From contig NZ_JAUDRJ010000003.1 of NCBI RefSeq assembly GCF_030382115.1, positions 6,782,016 through 6,846,015 of the forward strand: DNA of 64,000 bases, read 5' to 3'. Positions 47,805 to 57,190 of this stretch are shown here, one piece after another. The notes under the pieces were generated by a model. The model was not told the origin of the DNA, did no database searches, and worked only from the letters and a program-made list of their open reading frames with translations. Numbering within the stretch: position 1 is the first letter of the stretch; each line of letters starts with the position of its first letter. This DNA comes from Nostoc sp. GT001. Its GTDB lineage: Bacteria > Cyanobacteriota > Cyanobacteriia > Cyanobacteriales > Nostocaceae. The translations under genes and the position numbers were made by a program.

Positions 47805-48108
47805 AAAACGTTCAATAAACTTCAATCATAGCGCTTACAGCTTAACGAAACATTGTCAGTTCGTGTACAGCGACTAGTGCAAGTTATTGAAAATTTTATG
47901 AAACCTGTGGATTTTAGCTTATTGATACTTATTTAAATCAGACGTAAGTTTGGTGTTAATTTATGTCAGAGTATAGTGCATTTCTGTGAAAATCAGGGGG
48001 ATAGTGATTCATGTTACGTATATAAATCAACTATACGGTCAAAGTTTATTTATTTGGGTATACTATGTTACGTACTCCTGCATTGAAGCAAAACACCTAA
48101 AGTTGTTT
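47805..48108. other. Divergent spacer upstream of the nuclease-ParA gene
   Basis: 304 bp between divergent genes. The reading frame of the downstream gene is open for 41 codons here (from 47986), but the codons do not resemble the protein family. No repeats are seen. It is the probable promoter region. Confidence 0.45.
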
Positions 48109-49275
48109 ATGTCATCATCATTAGAGCCACAATTCATCCAGGATTTTACCCACTTTGAGCAGCACGTAGCAAAACTAATCCATAAAGCAGATTGGACAGT
48201 TGAAACTGCAAAGACCAATCAACCTGGCTACGATCTAGTAGTTAAAAAAGGAAACCTAGTTGGTGTTGTTCAGGTTAAATGGCTAAAAAGTAACGTAACA
48301 GCGCCACAGCTTTTAAAGTTTGCTGACTTTTTAGATTCTGACGAAGGCAAAAAATTTAATTTTGGTTGGTTTATAACTACAAAAGGATTTGGCGGCCCAG
48401 CATTGGCATTAATGAGAACCTGGGGTAAAGATACTAAAATTCGCTGTGGGATTGCCCATGAAAATAAGCTGGTTGGAATTGATGGTGATTACGTCATTGG
48501 TGGCAGAGGTAATCTTGAAAATTCCGAAGAAACTACGTCAAAAAAAGTTTATTTTGGAGTTTTCACCTGTAAAGGCGGAGTAGGAAAAACAACTGTAGCA
48601 GGTCATTTAGCAGGAGCATTAGCGCTGCAAGGATTTAATGTAGCACTTGTGGATTTAGACCCAGAACAAAATCTGCAAAAATTAGTAGGTGATGGGGTTT
48701 TTGTTCCCAATCCTAAAGGGGTAGGCACAACTATTCAAGTTTTTGATGGAAATGATTGGGATGAAGATGCTGCCCGTGATTGTCAAATAGTAATTTGTGA
48801 TTGCTCGCCAGCATTAGAGCGTAATCCCCCAGAGCTAGTTAAGCGATTAGATTATTGTATTATCCCAACAACCTTCAATCCACTGGGAATAAGTAAGCAC
48901 GGTAAAGTTATTCAAGATACTGTTAAAGAAATACGTGAAATCAATAATTTAGCTCATTTGTTTGTATTAGTTAACAATTTTAAAGATCCTGGTATTAAAC
49001 GCTTAAGGCTTCTTAAAGAAGTTTATTCTAATACTTATAAAGAAATTAGTAAAATAGATAAAAAATTTCATTGTATAGATCCAGAAGAAGTTTGCATTCG
49101 GACTAGCGACCTACTTTACTACTGGGGTATACATATACTCGAAAATCCAGAAAATCCTGCCAGTAGATTAGCTTTTGATCTAGTTGGCGGAAGATGCTAC
49201 CCGCGTGAAGATTTTATCAACTTAGCAGATTACATTGAAAGAGAAGCTGGTATAGGAATTCTTAGAGCTAGTTAA
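48109..49275 (+). CDS. Restriction-endonuclease-like domain fused to ParA-type ATPase
   Basis: 388 residues from the ATG at 48109 (MSSSLEPQF). Residues 12-115 match an Mrr-type PD-(D/E)XK nuclease: FEQHVAKLI (Glu17), PGYDLVV (Asp42) and GVVQVKW (Gln55-x-Lys57). After a short linker comes a ParA/MinD ATPase: deviant Walker A CKGGVGKTT (154-162), VALVDLDPEQN (178-188), a VICDCSPALERN switch and TTFNPLGISKHG. Both halves keep their key residues. I know of no characterised protein with this order. A role in plasmid/phage defence or DNA positioning is a guess. Confidence 0.75.
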   Translation: MSSSLEPQFIQDFTHFEQHVAKLIHKADWTVETAKTNQPGYDLVVKKGNLVGVVQVKWLKSNVTAPQLLKFADFLDSDEGKKFNFGWFITTKGFGGPALALMRTWGKDTKIRCGIAHENKLVGIDGDYVIGGRGNLENSEETTSKKVYFGVFTCKGGVGKTTVAGHLAGALALQGFNVALVDLDPEQNLQKLVGDGVFVPNPKGVGTTIQVFDGNDWDEDAARDCQIVICDCSPALERNPPELVKRLDYCIIPTTFNPLGISKHGKVIQDTVKEIREINNLAHLFVLVNNFKDPGIKRLRLLKEVYSNTYKEISKIDKKFHCIDPEEVCIRTSDLLYYWGIHILENPENPASRLAFDLVGGRCYPREDFINLADYIEREAGIGILRAS

Positions 49276-49461
49276 AACTGTTAAGATAATTTTACACTTA
49301 GCGATCGCTAATCTTCCTATAAAATTTTTACCAATATCTGTCCTAAAATCGAGCTTAATACAGAAATTCCTCTCTAACCTGACGGTATAGAGAGGTTGAA
49401 GGGGCTTGCTTGGGGTTAAGTCTGTATTGGACTCTACTGAGAACCTCTATAATTACAAAAC

Positions 49462-49496
49462 AGCGCCAGACTTATCACAGACTGGCGCTATTTTTT
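49462..49496 (+). terminator. Terminator after nuclease-ParA gene
   Basis: AGCGCCAG at 49462-49469 pairs with CTGGCGCT at 49482-49489 and is followed by ATTTTTT. It lies about 190 bp beyond the stop. Confidence 0.7.
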
Positions 49497-49566
49497 CAAT
49501 TTAATTCACAGTTAAAAATAGTTAAATGAATTTGTTAAATCTTTGTCATTGATTTACCGCAATTTT

Positions 49567-49839
49567 TTATACAGCACTGCGGTTGGTTAATAAATTCCAC
49601 AAGAAAACTGCGACAATTGCACCAAGAACTGCTACTGCAATACCTGGAATGCTGAGACTAGGAGCTGCTAGAGATAAAGTTCCCGTACTGAAAAATACAC
49701 CTAAACTACCGCCAACAAAAGCACCGATGATTCCTAACAATATGGTTCCTAGAATTCCGCCACCTTGATGACCGGGGTAGATAGCTTTTGCGATCGCACC
49801 AGCAATTAGACCTAAAACAATCCAAGCAAGAATATTCAT
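49567..49839 (-). CDS. GlsB/YeaQ/YmgE family small membrane protein
   Basis: 90 residues, three predicted helices, beginning MNILAWIVLGLIAGAIAKAI followed by YPGHQGGGILGTILLGIIGAFVGG. This is the transglycosylase-associated family signature of Gly-rich helices. It is probably linked to stress response, but the biochemical role is unknown. The start codon is ATG and it is a single gene. Confidence 0.9.
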   Translation of the reverse strand: MNILAWIVLGLIAGAIAKAIYPGHQGGGILGTILLGIIGAFVGGSLGVFFSTGTLSLAAPSLSIPGIAVAVLGAIVAVFLWNLLTNRSAV

Positions 49840-50293
49840 TGTTGTTAAGTTGGTAAACGTTTTTGACTTACATGTATATATTAACGATCTTCATTTTTGA
49901 CTTAATCTACCATCAGAATTAATTATGAATATCCATTAGGAATAGTTTAATTGCTACTAAGCTTTTTAACATCCAGCTTAGGACAAGTCCGCTATGGATA
50001 GCTGTGACTAGCCGTTATCTTACGATTTGCCAATGTCCTAAGCTGTCTGACCACTGCTATATCACCCATTTGAGGTAGATAGTCAATTAAAAAAAAGCTC
50101 CTAGTAGGTCTTTAACTAGGGGCTTACATAAACTATTGCTTGGTAATTGCAGTATATGCATTTTTAATTAGCTCTCTCCTCTACTAGAAGAATTAAGCTG
50201 AATTTTTAGAGACTGTCTCTAAAGTAATGTAAAGGAAGCAAAATCAGATAATTGAGACGATCGCTTATCCCTTTACAAGTTCATGTCTAGTTT
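49840..50293. other. Intergenic region with two hairpins
   Basis: 454 bp. An inverted repeat with 11-bp perfect arms (AGCTTAGGACA at 49975-49985; TGTCCTAAGCT at 50034-50044) lies upstream of the GlsB-like gene, and a minus-strand terminator is at 50090-50123. No gene found. Confidence 0.5.
50090..50123 (-). terminator. Terminator of the small membrane protein gene
   Basis: On the minus strand GCCCCTAGTT pairs with ACTAGGAGC across a short loop and is followed by TTTTTTT. It would end the transcript of the gene at 50294-50563, about 170 bp further on. Confidence 0.65.
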
Positions 50294-50563
50294 TTAATTT
50301 TTAATTGCTGCACGATCGCTGCCAATGACTTGATGGCCGATCAATGGGAACAGTCTGCGGTAAGACCAATGCATACTTAGGAAAATCAGACTTACTAAAG
50401 TCAGCAGCATGACGCCCAGAATCGTTGTATATGACTTGGTGCGCCACCAAAATTCATTTGCACTTAGTCGCACAAGCTTCCATAAGCTAGCTATATCGAC
50501 GCTTTCAGAATGGTGAATGGTGATTGGTAAGGATGCTGCTGTGTTTTGTCGTGCAATTGTCAT
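50294..50563 (-). CDS. Small one-helix membrane protein, unknown function
   Basis: 89 residues: a polar N-terminus, an amphipathic stretch (SLWKLVRLSANEFWWRT), one membrane helix at about 46-63 (TTILGVMLLTLVSLIFLS), and a tail with basic residues (YRRLFPLIGHQVIGSDRAAI). On the minus strand AAAGGAG lies 9 bp before the ATG, a strong ribosome site, and a T-run terminator follows downstream. This supports a real gene. I do not recognise a family. Confidence 0.6.
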   Translation of the reverse strand: MTIARQNTAASLPITIHHSESVDIASLWKLVRLSANEFWWRTKSYTTILGVMLLTLVSLIFLSMHWSYRRLFPLIGHQVIGSDRAAIKN

Positions 50564-50792
50564 TTTAATTACTCCTTTAAACCCAAATGCTAAGACACTA
50601 ACTTTAAACTACGGTAACACTATAGAGTTTACGTTATTTATATGTAATATCTCATAGCTTGATGCAAGAAGCAAGTTTTAAGGGGATTATGAATCGGGGA
50701 TTGGGCATTAGTATTAAAAATTAGGTATTTACTAGATTGAAAACTATTTTCTAGTCCGAGTCCCTACTCCCAGTCCCCAATTCCCAGTTAAA

Positions 50793-51425
50793 ATGCCTAA
50801 TCAAATTTGGTTATCACAGTTGCAAAAACATCGAGCGATCGCAGTTATCCGCGCCCCCCAAATCGAATTGGGGCAGCAAATGGCAATGGCTGTAGCATCT
50901 GGGGGAATGCAGCTAATTGAGATTACCTGGAATAGCGATCGCGCTGGGGAATTAATCAGTCAACTACGTTCGGAATTACCAGCCTGTATCATTGGCACTG
51001 GTACGCTATTCAATGTGCAGCAGCTAGAAGAAGCGATCGCGTCTGGGGCGCAATTCCTCTTCACACCCCATGTTGATTCGGCAATGATTCAAGCAGCACA
51101 AGAAAAAAATGTGCCGATTATACCAGGAGCTATGACTCCTACAGAAATTGTTACTGCTTGGAGTCAGGGCGCTAGTTGTGTAAAAGTGTTTCCCGTACAA
51201 GCAGTGGGAGGGATTAACTATATCAAAAGTTTGCAAGGGCCACTGGGTGAGATTCCCTTAATTCCTACTGGCGGCGTGACTCTAGAAAATGCCAAAGAAT
51301 TTTTGCAAGCTGGAGCGATCGCTGTCGGTTTGAGCGGGGAATTATTTCCCCAAAAGCTTGTCATAGAGGGAAATTGGTTAGCGATCGCAACTCAGGCAAA
51401 AAACCTAATGCAACAGTTAGGTTAA
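50793..51425 (+). CDS. eda: KDPG/KHG aldolase (Eda)
   Basis: Cleaves 2-keto-3-deoxy-6-phosphogluconate to pyruvate and glyceraldehyde-3-phosphate (Entner-Doudoroff). It has 210 residues. The Schiff-base lysine is Lys131 ([15 protein letters not shown]), Glu43 is in LIEITWNS, and [10 protein letters not shown] and [11 protein letters not shown] bind phosphate. No edd gene is nearby. The start [12 protein letters not shown] overlaps a pyrimidine-rich spacer. Confidence 0.94.
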   Translation: MPNQIWLSQLQKHRAIAVIRAPQIELGQQMAMAVASGGMQLIEITWNSDRAGELISQLRSELPACIIGTGTLFNVQQLEEAIASGAQFLFTPHVDSAMIQAAQEKNVPIIPGAMTPTEIVTAWSQGASCVKVFPVQAVGGINYIKSLQGPLGEIPLIPTGGVTLENAKEFLQAGAIAVGLSGELFPQKLVIEGNWLAIATQAKNLMQQLG

Positions 51426-51538
51426 CTTAGAATCAAATCATCAAACATCCACGTCTATTAAAGTAATAGATATGGAAATAAAGGTGAAACCTGATAAGTT
51501 TCTCAAGACCCCATGATTTGAGTGTGAGTGTATCTAAA

Positions 51539-52054
51539 ATGAAAAGACAAATTTCTCCTGACTGGGTGCGTCGCTTACAAGTACTCCTCACTGGTACAGC
51601 ACTGTCCTTAAGTGTTTTTACTACTACTGGAACCAGTGAAGCTTGGGCGAATTCCAAAAATCAAGTGATTGCACAAAAAATCCAGACATTACAAAAATCG
51701 GATAAGCGCTGGATTCAAATTGATCTTTCAAAGCAACGGTTAATAGCTTGGGAAGGTGACAGAGTGGTTTATGGAAGTGCTATTTCCTCTGGCAAAAAAT
51801 CCACTCCCACTCTTATTGGTACTTTTAATATTCAATCCAAGTTCAAAACTACAAGGATGCGGGGAAGCGGCTATGACGTTCCCAATGTTCCTCATGCGAT
51901 GTTTTACCAAGGCAATTACGGTATTCACGGGGCTTACTGGCATAAAAGGTTTGGTACGCCAGTCAGCCACGGCTGTGTAAATCTCGCACCTAAACACGCT
52001 AAATGGCTATTTGAGTGGGCATCGGTAGGGACACCAGTAGTTATCCAGAAATAG
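51539..52054 (+). CDS. L,D-transpeptidase, YkuD family (paralogue A)
   Basis: 171 residues from the ATG at 51539 (MKRQISPDWVRRLQVLL). An earlier TTG at 51518 is in frame but has no better ribosome site. A signal peptide runs to about residue 37 (TTTGTSEAWA), followed by a YkuD catalytic domain with IQIDLSKQRLIAWEGD and [20 protein letters not shown] (nucleophile Cys). Periplasmic; probably makes 3-3 peptidoglycan crosslinks or anchors envelope proteins. A paralogue follows 497 bp downstream. Confidence 0.9.
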   Translation: MKRQISPDWVRRLQVLLTGTALSLSVFTTTGTSEAWANSKNQVIAQKIQTLQKSDKRWIQIDLSKQRLIAWEGDRVVYGSAISSGKKSTPTLIGTFNIQSKFKTTRMRGSGYDVPNVPHAMFYQGNYGIHGAYWHKRFGTPVSHGCVNLAPKHAKWLFEWASVGTPVVIQK

Positions 52055-52551
52055 TAGGTGAAGCAACCAAAAGGCAATTTGGATAAAATCATTAATAACA
52101 ACAAATCAAGACAATTAAGTGATTCCCAGCAAGATTTTATGCTGGGAATCTTCGGAGTCCAAATTACCGAACTTGAAATAAAATATAGAAAAGGGCATTA
52201 AAGATTTGCCTAATAAATAAGCGGAAATCCTGACAATTACTGTGTGAAATTAGAAATGCAAATATGAATTCGGGGAAAGTTTGCATTTAGACATTTAAAT
52301 GACAGATTTTTTGTAAAGGTTGTCCTTTGTAATTGTTTGTTGGTAATTGGTATTAGGACTCATCATTTAATTAAGGACAAATGACAAATATACCAATTGA
52401 ATGTGGATTAGCTTAGGACTTGTCTTGAGAAGCATTAGCGGATGAATTGCGTAAATCCTCCACAGAAAGTGAGTAGTCACTCTGGAATTTGGAGTTTTCC
52501 AGAAAATTACTTCATTTCATAATTTTTGCGTAGTTTAAAAGGTGAGGCATA
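52055..52551. other. Spacer between the two L,D-transpeptidase genes
   Basis: 497 bp. It contains a hairpin with 11-bp arms (GATTCCCAGCA / TGCTGGGAATC) at 52121-52150, not followed by a T-run. No gene recognised. The second transpeptidase probably has its own promoter here. Confidence 0.5.
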
Positions 52552-53085
52552 ATGCAAACTTGGATTCCCCGTGGTGGGATTCGTTCTTCAGGAACTTTTT
52601 GTACAGGCGTGGCGCTGATGGTGGTGACTTTATTCTCTTGGTCATCGCCGTTAACAGGTACACCCAACTCGACTACAGCAACAGCCACGTCAGTCGATGA
52701 AAACAGCATCACTGTATCTAATAATATTAGCCAATCTCGCTGGATTGAAATTGATTTGTCAGAGCAACGTTTACGTGCATGGGAAGGTAATAAACTTGTT
52801 CATTCATATCGCATTTCTGGAGGTAAGCGAGCGACTCCTACACCCATAGGTAGATTTCGGATTAATTCTAAGTATCGTACTCATCGGATGCGAGGCAGAG
52901 GCTACAACATTCCTGACGTTCCTTACACAATGTATTTCTACAGAGGGTATGCCATTCACGGCGCTTATTGGCATAACCGTTTTGGGACTCCAGTCAGTCA
53001 CGGTTGCGTAAATTTACCTGTTAAGCAAGCTCGCAATCTTTACAACTGGACTTCAACAGGAACATTAGTAGTTGTGCGGAAATAA
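52552..53085 (+). CDS. L,D-transpeptidase, YkuD family (paralogue B)
   Basis: 177 residues. Signal-like helix at the N-terminus ([17 protein letters not shown]), a Thr-rich linker and a YkuD domain with [36 protein letters not shown] and the nucleophile Cys. It is about half identical to paralogue A, with the same catalytic block, so a tandem duplication is likely. GAGGCATA before the ATG is the probable ribosome site. Confidence 0.9.
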   Translation: MQTWIPRGGIRSSGTFCTGVALMVVTLFSWSSPLTGTPNSTTATATSVDENSITVSNNISQSRWIEIDLSEQRLRAWEGNKLVHSYRISGGKRATPTPIGRFRINSKYRTHRMRGRGYNIPDVPYTMYFYRGYAIHGAYWHNRFGTPVSHGCVNLPVKQARNLYNWTSTGTLVVVRK

Positions 53086-53475
53086 TTGCTAATTCGTAAT
53101 AAATATCTGCAATTTTTCCTTTGATGTATAGACGGGTGCGTTCATGGAGTTAAGCACCTGTCTATACATAATTGCTAGACTAAAAACACATTTTTGAGTA
53201 ATTGGGAACATTCTTCACTGTCTATGCTTAAAAATGGTTTGTAAGGTGTAATGGTAACAATCGCAAGCAAAGTTTTGAGATTGCCGAGCTATGCGATCGC
53301 TCCGTTGGCAATCGCAGAATTTAAACGAATCATGATATCAGGGATTGGGATTGAAACTGTCTGTAAAGGTTGAAATTAATTAAGATTTCCTTAAATATTT
53401 TTTGAAATGTCCTCTATATAAATTTTGGGGCGTAATCTTCTTAATAGAAAACTTCTATTTCTGCATTTGCTAATT
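53086..53475. other. Intergenic region upstream of the phosphorelay cluster
   Basis: 390 bp. Apart from the hairpin at 53125-53167 there is one HIP1 site, and no gene. The promoter of the histidine kinase cluster should lie here. The kinase start itself is uncertain (see next entry). Confidence 0.45.
53125..53167. terminator. Strong hairpin after second L,D-transpeptidase gene
   Basis: TGTATAGACGGGTGC pairs with GCACCTGTCTATACA (one G-T pair) around 13-14 bases, 40 bp past the stop. No T-run on the plus strand. It probably caps the 3' end. Confidence 0.5.
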
Positions 53476-55240
53476 GTGGATCATTTGCCAAACAAGTTAC
53501 CCCAAGACTTATTTAAGGATCTAAAGCGGGATTTTCAGGTGATCAATCGGGCGCTGCGGGTGTTAAGTGCCTGTACGCAAGCTGTGATTCGAGCCGTCGA
53601 TGAAGCAACGCTACTGCAAACCCTTTGTCACCTGATTACTGAAGAGGCGGCTTACCGCATGGCATGGGTTGGGTATGTTTGTCACGACGAAGCTAAGACT
53701 GTTGAACCTGTTGTCTGGGCAGGCTACGAAGCTGAATACTTGAAGACTGTGAATATTACCTGGGCAAATACACTACGAGGACAGGGGCTGACCTAGCAGG
53801 GCAATTCGATCGCGCCGGCCCATCGCCTGCCAAAATATGTTGGAAGACCCCAACTTTGCTCCCTGGCGTGAGGCGGCACAGCAACGTGGCTACCAATCCT
53901 CGCTGGTAATACCTTTATTTGATGGAGGAGAAGTTTTTGGAACTTTGAATATTTACTCCTCTGAAGCCGATGCGTTTAATCCGCAAGAATTAGCTTTGTT
54001 GACAGAACTTTCAGATAGTTTGAGTTTTGGTATCCTAGCCTTGCGGGCAAAGCAGAAACGCCAGCAGCTAGAACAGGCCCTAAAACTCTCAGAAGATAAA
54101 TTTGCCAAAGCTTTTTATAGCAGCCCGATCGCTAAAAGTATCACCACTCTCGATGAGGGACGATATTTGGATGTGAACCATAGTTTTGAGTGGCTGTTTG
54201 GGTATGTCCGAGAGGAGGTGCTAGAGCGTACAGCTTTAGAATTGCAGATTTGGCAGAAAGCAGACGATCGCCAATATATGCTTCAAGAGTTGAAATTCCA
54301 CAGAAAACTCAGAGACTATGAAGCGAAACTTCAGAAACATAACGGCGAACAAATTCTTTGCTATGTTTCGGCTGAACTAATTCAAATTGAAGAGACAATC
54401 TGTATCCTCTCTGCGATTGAAAACATTACCGAACGCAGACAGGCAGAACTGATGATTTTGCGGATCAATGAAGAGTTAGAACAGCGCGTTACCGAACGTA
54501 CTGCCGAACTGACCGAGGCGACCAAAAAATTGCAACTATTAAATCAGGAGTTGCAGCAATCAAATCAGGAATTAGAACAGTTTGCCTACGTCGCCTCTCA
54601 CGATTTACAGGAACCCTTGCGGGCGATCGCAGGATATACCCAATTACTAATGAGCGAGTATGGCGATCGCTTTGACAGCACAGCCCAATCCTACGCTAAC
54701 TTTGTGGTAGATGGGGCAAAGCGAATGCAACAACTCATTCAAGATTTGCTGGCATACTCACGGGTAGGCACTCGTGGTAAGGAATTTGTCACCACTGATT
54801 GTAATCTGGCTGTGCAGCAAGCACTACGTAACTTGCGTGTGGCGATCGCTGAAAATCAGGCTACTATCACCGTCGAACCACTACCGACGTTGAACGCAGA
54901 CCAAAATCAACTAGTGCAACTCTTCCAAAATCTGATTGGTAATGCAATTAAATTCCATGAAGACAATCACCCTGATGTTCAGATTCAAGCCACAAAACGC
55001 GATCGAGATTATTTATTCCAGGTGAAAGATAATGGTATCGGTATTTCGTCGCAATATTTAGACCAAATCTTTGAGGTATTCAAACGGCTTCACACCCACG
55101 ATGAATATCCCGGTACAGGAATTGGACTAGCCATCTGTAAAAAAATTGTAACGCGCCATAGTGGAGAAATTTGGGCTGAATCTTCCCTTGGCATGGGTAC
55201 GACATTTTATTTTACTATCCCCTGTAGTATTTATGAGTAG
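53476..55240 (+). pseudogene. GAF-PAS-histidine kinase with one frameshift in the GAF domain
   Basis: A sensor kinase of about 587 residues in two frames. Frame 1 (53476 or an earlier TTG at 53425, to TAG at 53794-53796) holds the first half of a GAF domain ending WANTLRGQGLT. Frame 2 continues with AIRSRRPIACQNMLEDPNFA, the expected next GAF residues, if base 53794 (T) is skipped. It then runs through PAS (about 54085-54440), HisKA (VASHDLQEPLRAIAGY) and HATPase (NQLVQLFQNLIGNAIKFHE; GTGIGLAICKKI). All kinase motifs are intact. The cause may be a sequencing error, a real mutation, or +1 recoding. The end overlaps the regulator gene by 8 bp. Confidence 0.75.
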
Positions 55241-55679
55241 CAATCCTAATTTACGACCCCTTGAAATTTTATTAGTTGAGGACTCTGCTAGTGATGCCAA
55301 TTTAATCATTCGCGAACTTGGCAAAGCTGAAGTTGTCCATAATTTGCATTGGGTCAAACATGGTGAGGCAGCTATAGATTATCTCTGTCATCGAGAAAAG
55401 TTTGTCGATGCCTTACGTCCCGATCTGATTTTGTTGGACTTAAACCTCCCCAGAATAGATGGTCGTGAGGTGTTGAAAATAGTTAAAGCAGATTCAGTTT
55501 TGAAACGAATTCCGATTGTAATTTTAACGACATCAAATGATGAAGAAGATGTTTTAGACTCCTATAATTTTAATGCCAATTGCTATATAACCAAACCAAT
55601 TGATATTCAGCAATTTATTCGTGTTGTTCGACTGATTGATGAGTTTTGGTTGGCTGCTGTTAAGTTACCTGATGAGTAG
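55233..55679 (+). CDS. Rcp1-like single-domain response regulator
   Basis: 148 residues, one receiver domain. The acidic pocket is in ILLVEDSASD, the phosphorylated Asp in LILLDLNLPRIDG, then VILTTSNDEED and the Lys in YITKPID. It resembles Rcp1-type regulators paired with phytochrome-like kinases, with the long insert LNLPRIDGREVLK. The start is ATG at 55233, overlapping the kinase stop by 8 bp, so the pair is translationally coupled. Confidence 0.92.
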   Translation: MSSNPNLRPLEILLVEDSASDANLIIRELGKAEVVHNLHWVKHGEAAIDYLCHREKFVDALRPDLILLDLNLPRIDGREVLKIVKADSVLKRIPIVILTTSNDEEDVLDSYNFNANCYITKPIDIQQFIRVVRLIDEFWLAAVKLPDE

Positions 55680-55716
55680 AGTTAGCCTCTACCTTTATTA
55701 AATCCCTGGTCTAATA

Positions 55717-55829
55717 CCAATACGGTTCAGTTAAGCATTGTTTTCCTCTCTCTGTTCCCTCTGTGCCTCTGCGGTTCGTTAAAAAATTGACTTTGATAAA
55801 GAGTTTTAGCCTTAACTGAACCGTATTGG
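55717..55829. repeat. MITE with 19-bp inverted ends and target duplication
   Basis: CCAATACGGTTCAGTTAAG at 55717-55735 is the exact inverse complement of the segment at 55811-55829. The direct repeat GGTCTAATAC lies at 55708-55717 and 55829-55838, which looks like a 9-10 bp target-site duplication. The centre is pyrimidine-rich and non-coding. It separates the regulator gene from the receiver-kinase gene. Confidence 0.82.
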
Positions 55830-55882
55830 GTCTAATACTTCATTTCTACCCGATATTTTCAGCCACGGAGATTCATTTTTCT

Positions 55883-57035
55883 ATGCAGCAAGAATCTATT
55901 CAAGTTTTATTAGTAGAAGATAGCATTACAGATGCCCTCTTGTTTGAACGCGTGTTCTTCCGAGCAGCGACCTAGTGATTGGAAACTAGTTCATGCAAAG
56001 CGGTTGAGCGAGGCTATTAACTATTGCTGTACGAAATCCTTCCATCTGGCATTGCTCGATCTACGGTTGCCTGATTCTGAGGGATTGGCAACTATATCAC
56101 GGTTGCATCAAGTGATTCCTGACATTCCAATTATTATTTTGACCGTATCTGATGATGAAGAATTAGCCTTGGAAGCGATGGCACAGGGGGCACAGGATTA
56201 TCTGGTGAAAGATCAGGTGACGATCCAACTTTTGCGGCGTAGTATTCGGTACGCAATGGAGCGATCGCAAATTCTCCAACAACTCAAAAATCGGGAACGA
56301 GAAGCATTAGATGCACTGGATAAAGAACGGGAATTAAACCAGCTTAAGTCCTACTTTGTTTCAATGGTATCCCATGAATTTCGGAATCCGTTAAGTGTAT
56401 TACGAGTTTTGAGTGAAGTGCTACTCCACTATGATAGCAACCTGACTGTGGAGAAGAAAGAAACTTATTCTCAACAGATAAGTACAACAGTTAACCACAT
56501 GTGTCAACTTCTGGATGAAGTGATCTTGTTGGGAAAAGTTGATACAGGGAATTTTGAAATTGAATTAAGTCAACTTCATCTCCAAGAATTTTGTGAGGAG
56601 TTAATCGCCTCTTTGGAATATAGCGATAAGAATCAACATTCCATCATTTTAGATTTTCAGTCAAATTTACATCTAATAGAATTGGATGCTGCTCTTTTAA
56701 GGCATATCCTTTCCAATCTCATTTCAAATGCACTGAAATATTCTCCATCTGGTAGTGAAGTTCGAGTTGAAGTCAGTTGCCTAAATGATAAAGTGAAGTT
56801 TTGTGTTAGCGATCGCGGTATTGGTATTCCTGAAACCGATCGGCATCGATTATTTGAAACCTTTAGCCGTTGCAACAATGTTGGAAAAATTCAAGGAACT
56901 GGGCTGGGGTTGGCGATTGTTAAACGTTGTGTTGATTTATATACAGGAGAAATTTCTATTGAAAGCCAAGTTGGTATTGGTACTAACGTTACAGTATTAT
57001 TACCAATAGGAAATTCTGCGTTCCGCGAAAATTAA
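55883..57035 (+). pseudogene. Receiver-histidine kinase hybrid with one frameshift
   Basis: The natural start is ATG at 55883 (MQQESIQVLLVEDSITDALL), which ends at a TAG at 55973-55975 after GCGACC. Skipping base 55973 joins it to the main frame (SDWKLVHAKRLSEAI), which continues through the receiver Asp (LALLDLRLPDSEG), a helical linker, HisKA (FVSMVSHEFRNPLSVLRV) and HATPase (LSNLISNALKYSPSGSE; GTGLGLAIVKRCVDLYTG). The downstream part alone is 367 residues but lacks the first receiver strand and acidic pair. The frameshift site is the same GACCTAG as in the first kinase. Confidence 0.75.
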
Positions 57036-57055
57036 GCGAGAAAACACACACCCAA

Positions 57056-57163
57056 GCAGATATGATGATTGCTGCTACTGCTCAAATTCATCAATTACTC
57101 TTAGTAGCTTCCAATATCCGCGATTTTTACGGTTGCGGTATCCCACTTTTAAATCCTTTTAGG
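57056..57163 (+). pseudogene. Remnant of a VapC-type PIN toxin gene (C-terminal end only)
   Basis: The frame at 57056 reads ADMMIAATAQIHQLLLVASN then IRDFYGCGIPLLNPF, the classic end of VapC toxins (D-x-x-IAATA...LVT-N-x-DF...G...NPF), including the third and fourth acidic positions. Everything N-terminal is missing; upstream is the kinase gene end. The frame stays open to 57238, but the part past NPF belongs to a repeat element. It is therefore a gene remnant, not a working toxin. Confidence 0.7.
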
Positions 57164-57190
57164 GATTTCCAAGAAATAAATTATTCAATT

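Noticed and set aside
47986..48108. 41-codon N-terminal extension of the nuclease-ParA protein
   Set aside because: The extension has no family similarity; MSSSLEPQF at 48109 is the better start.
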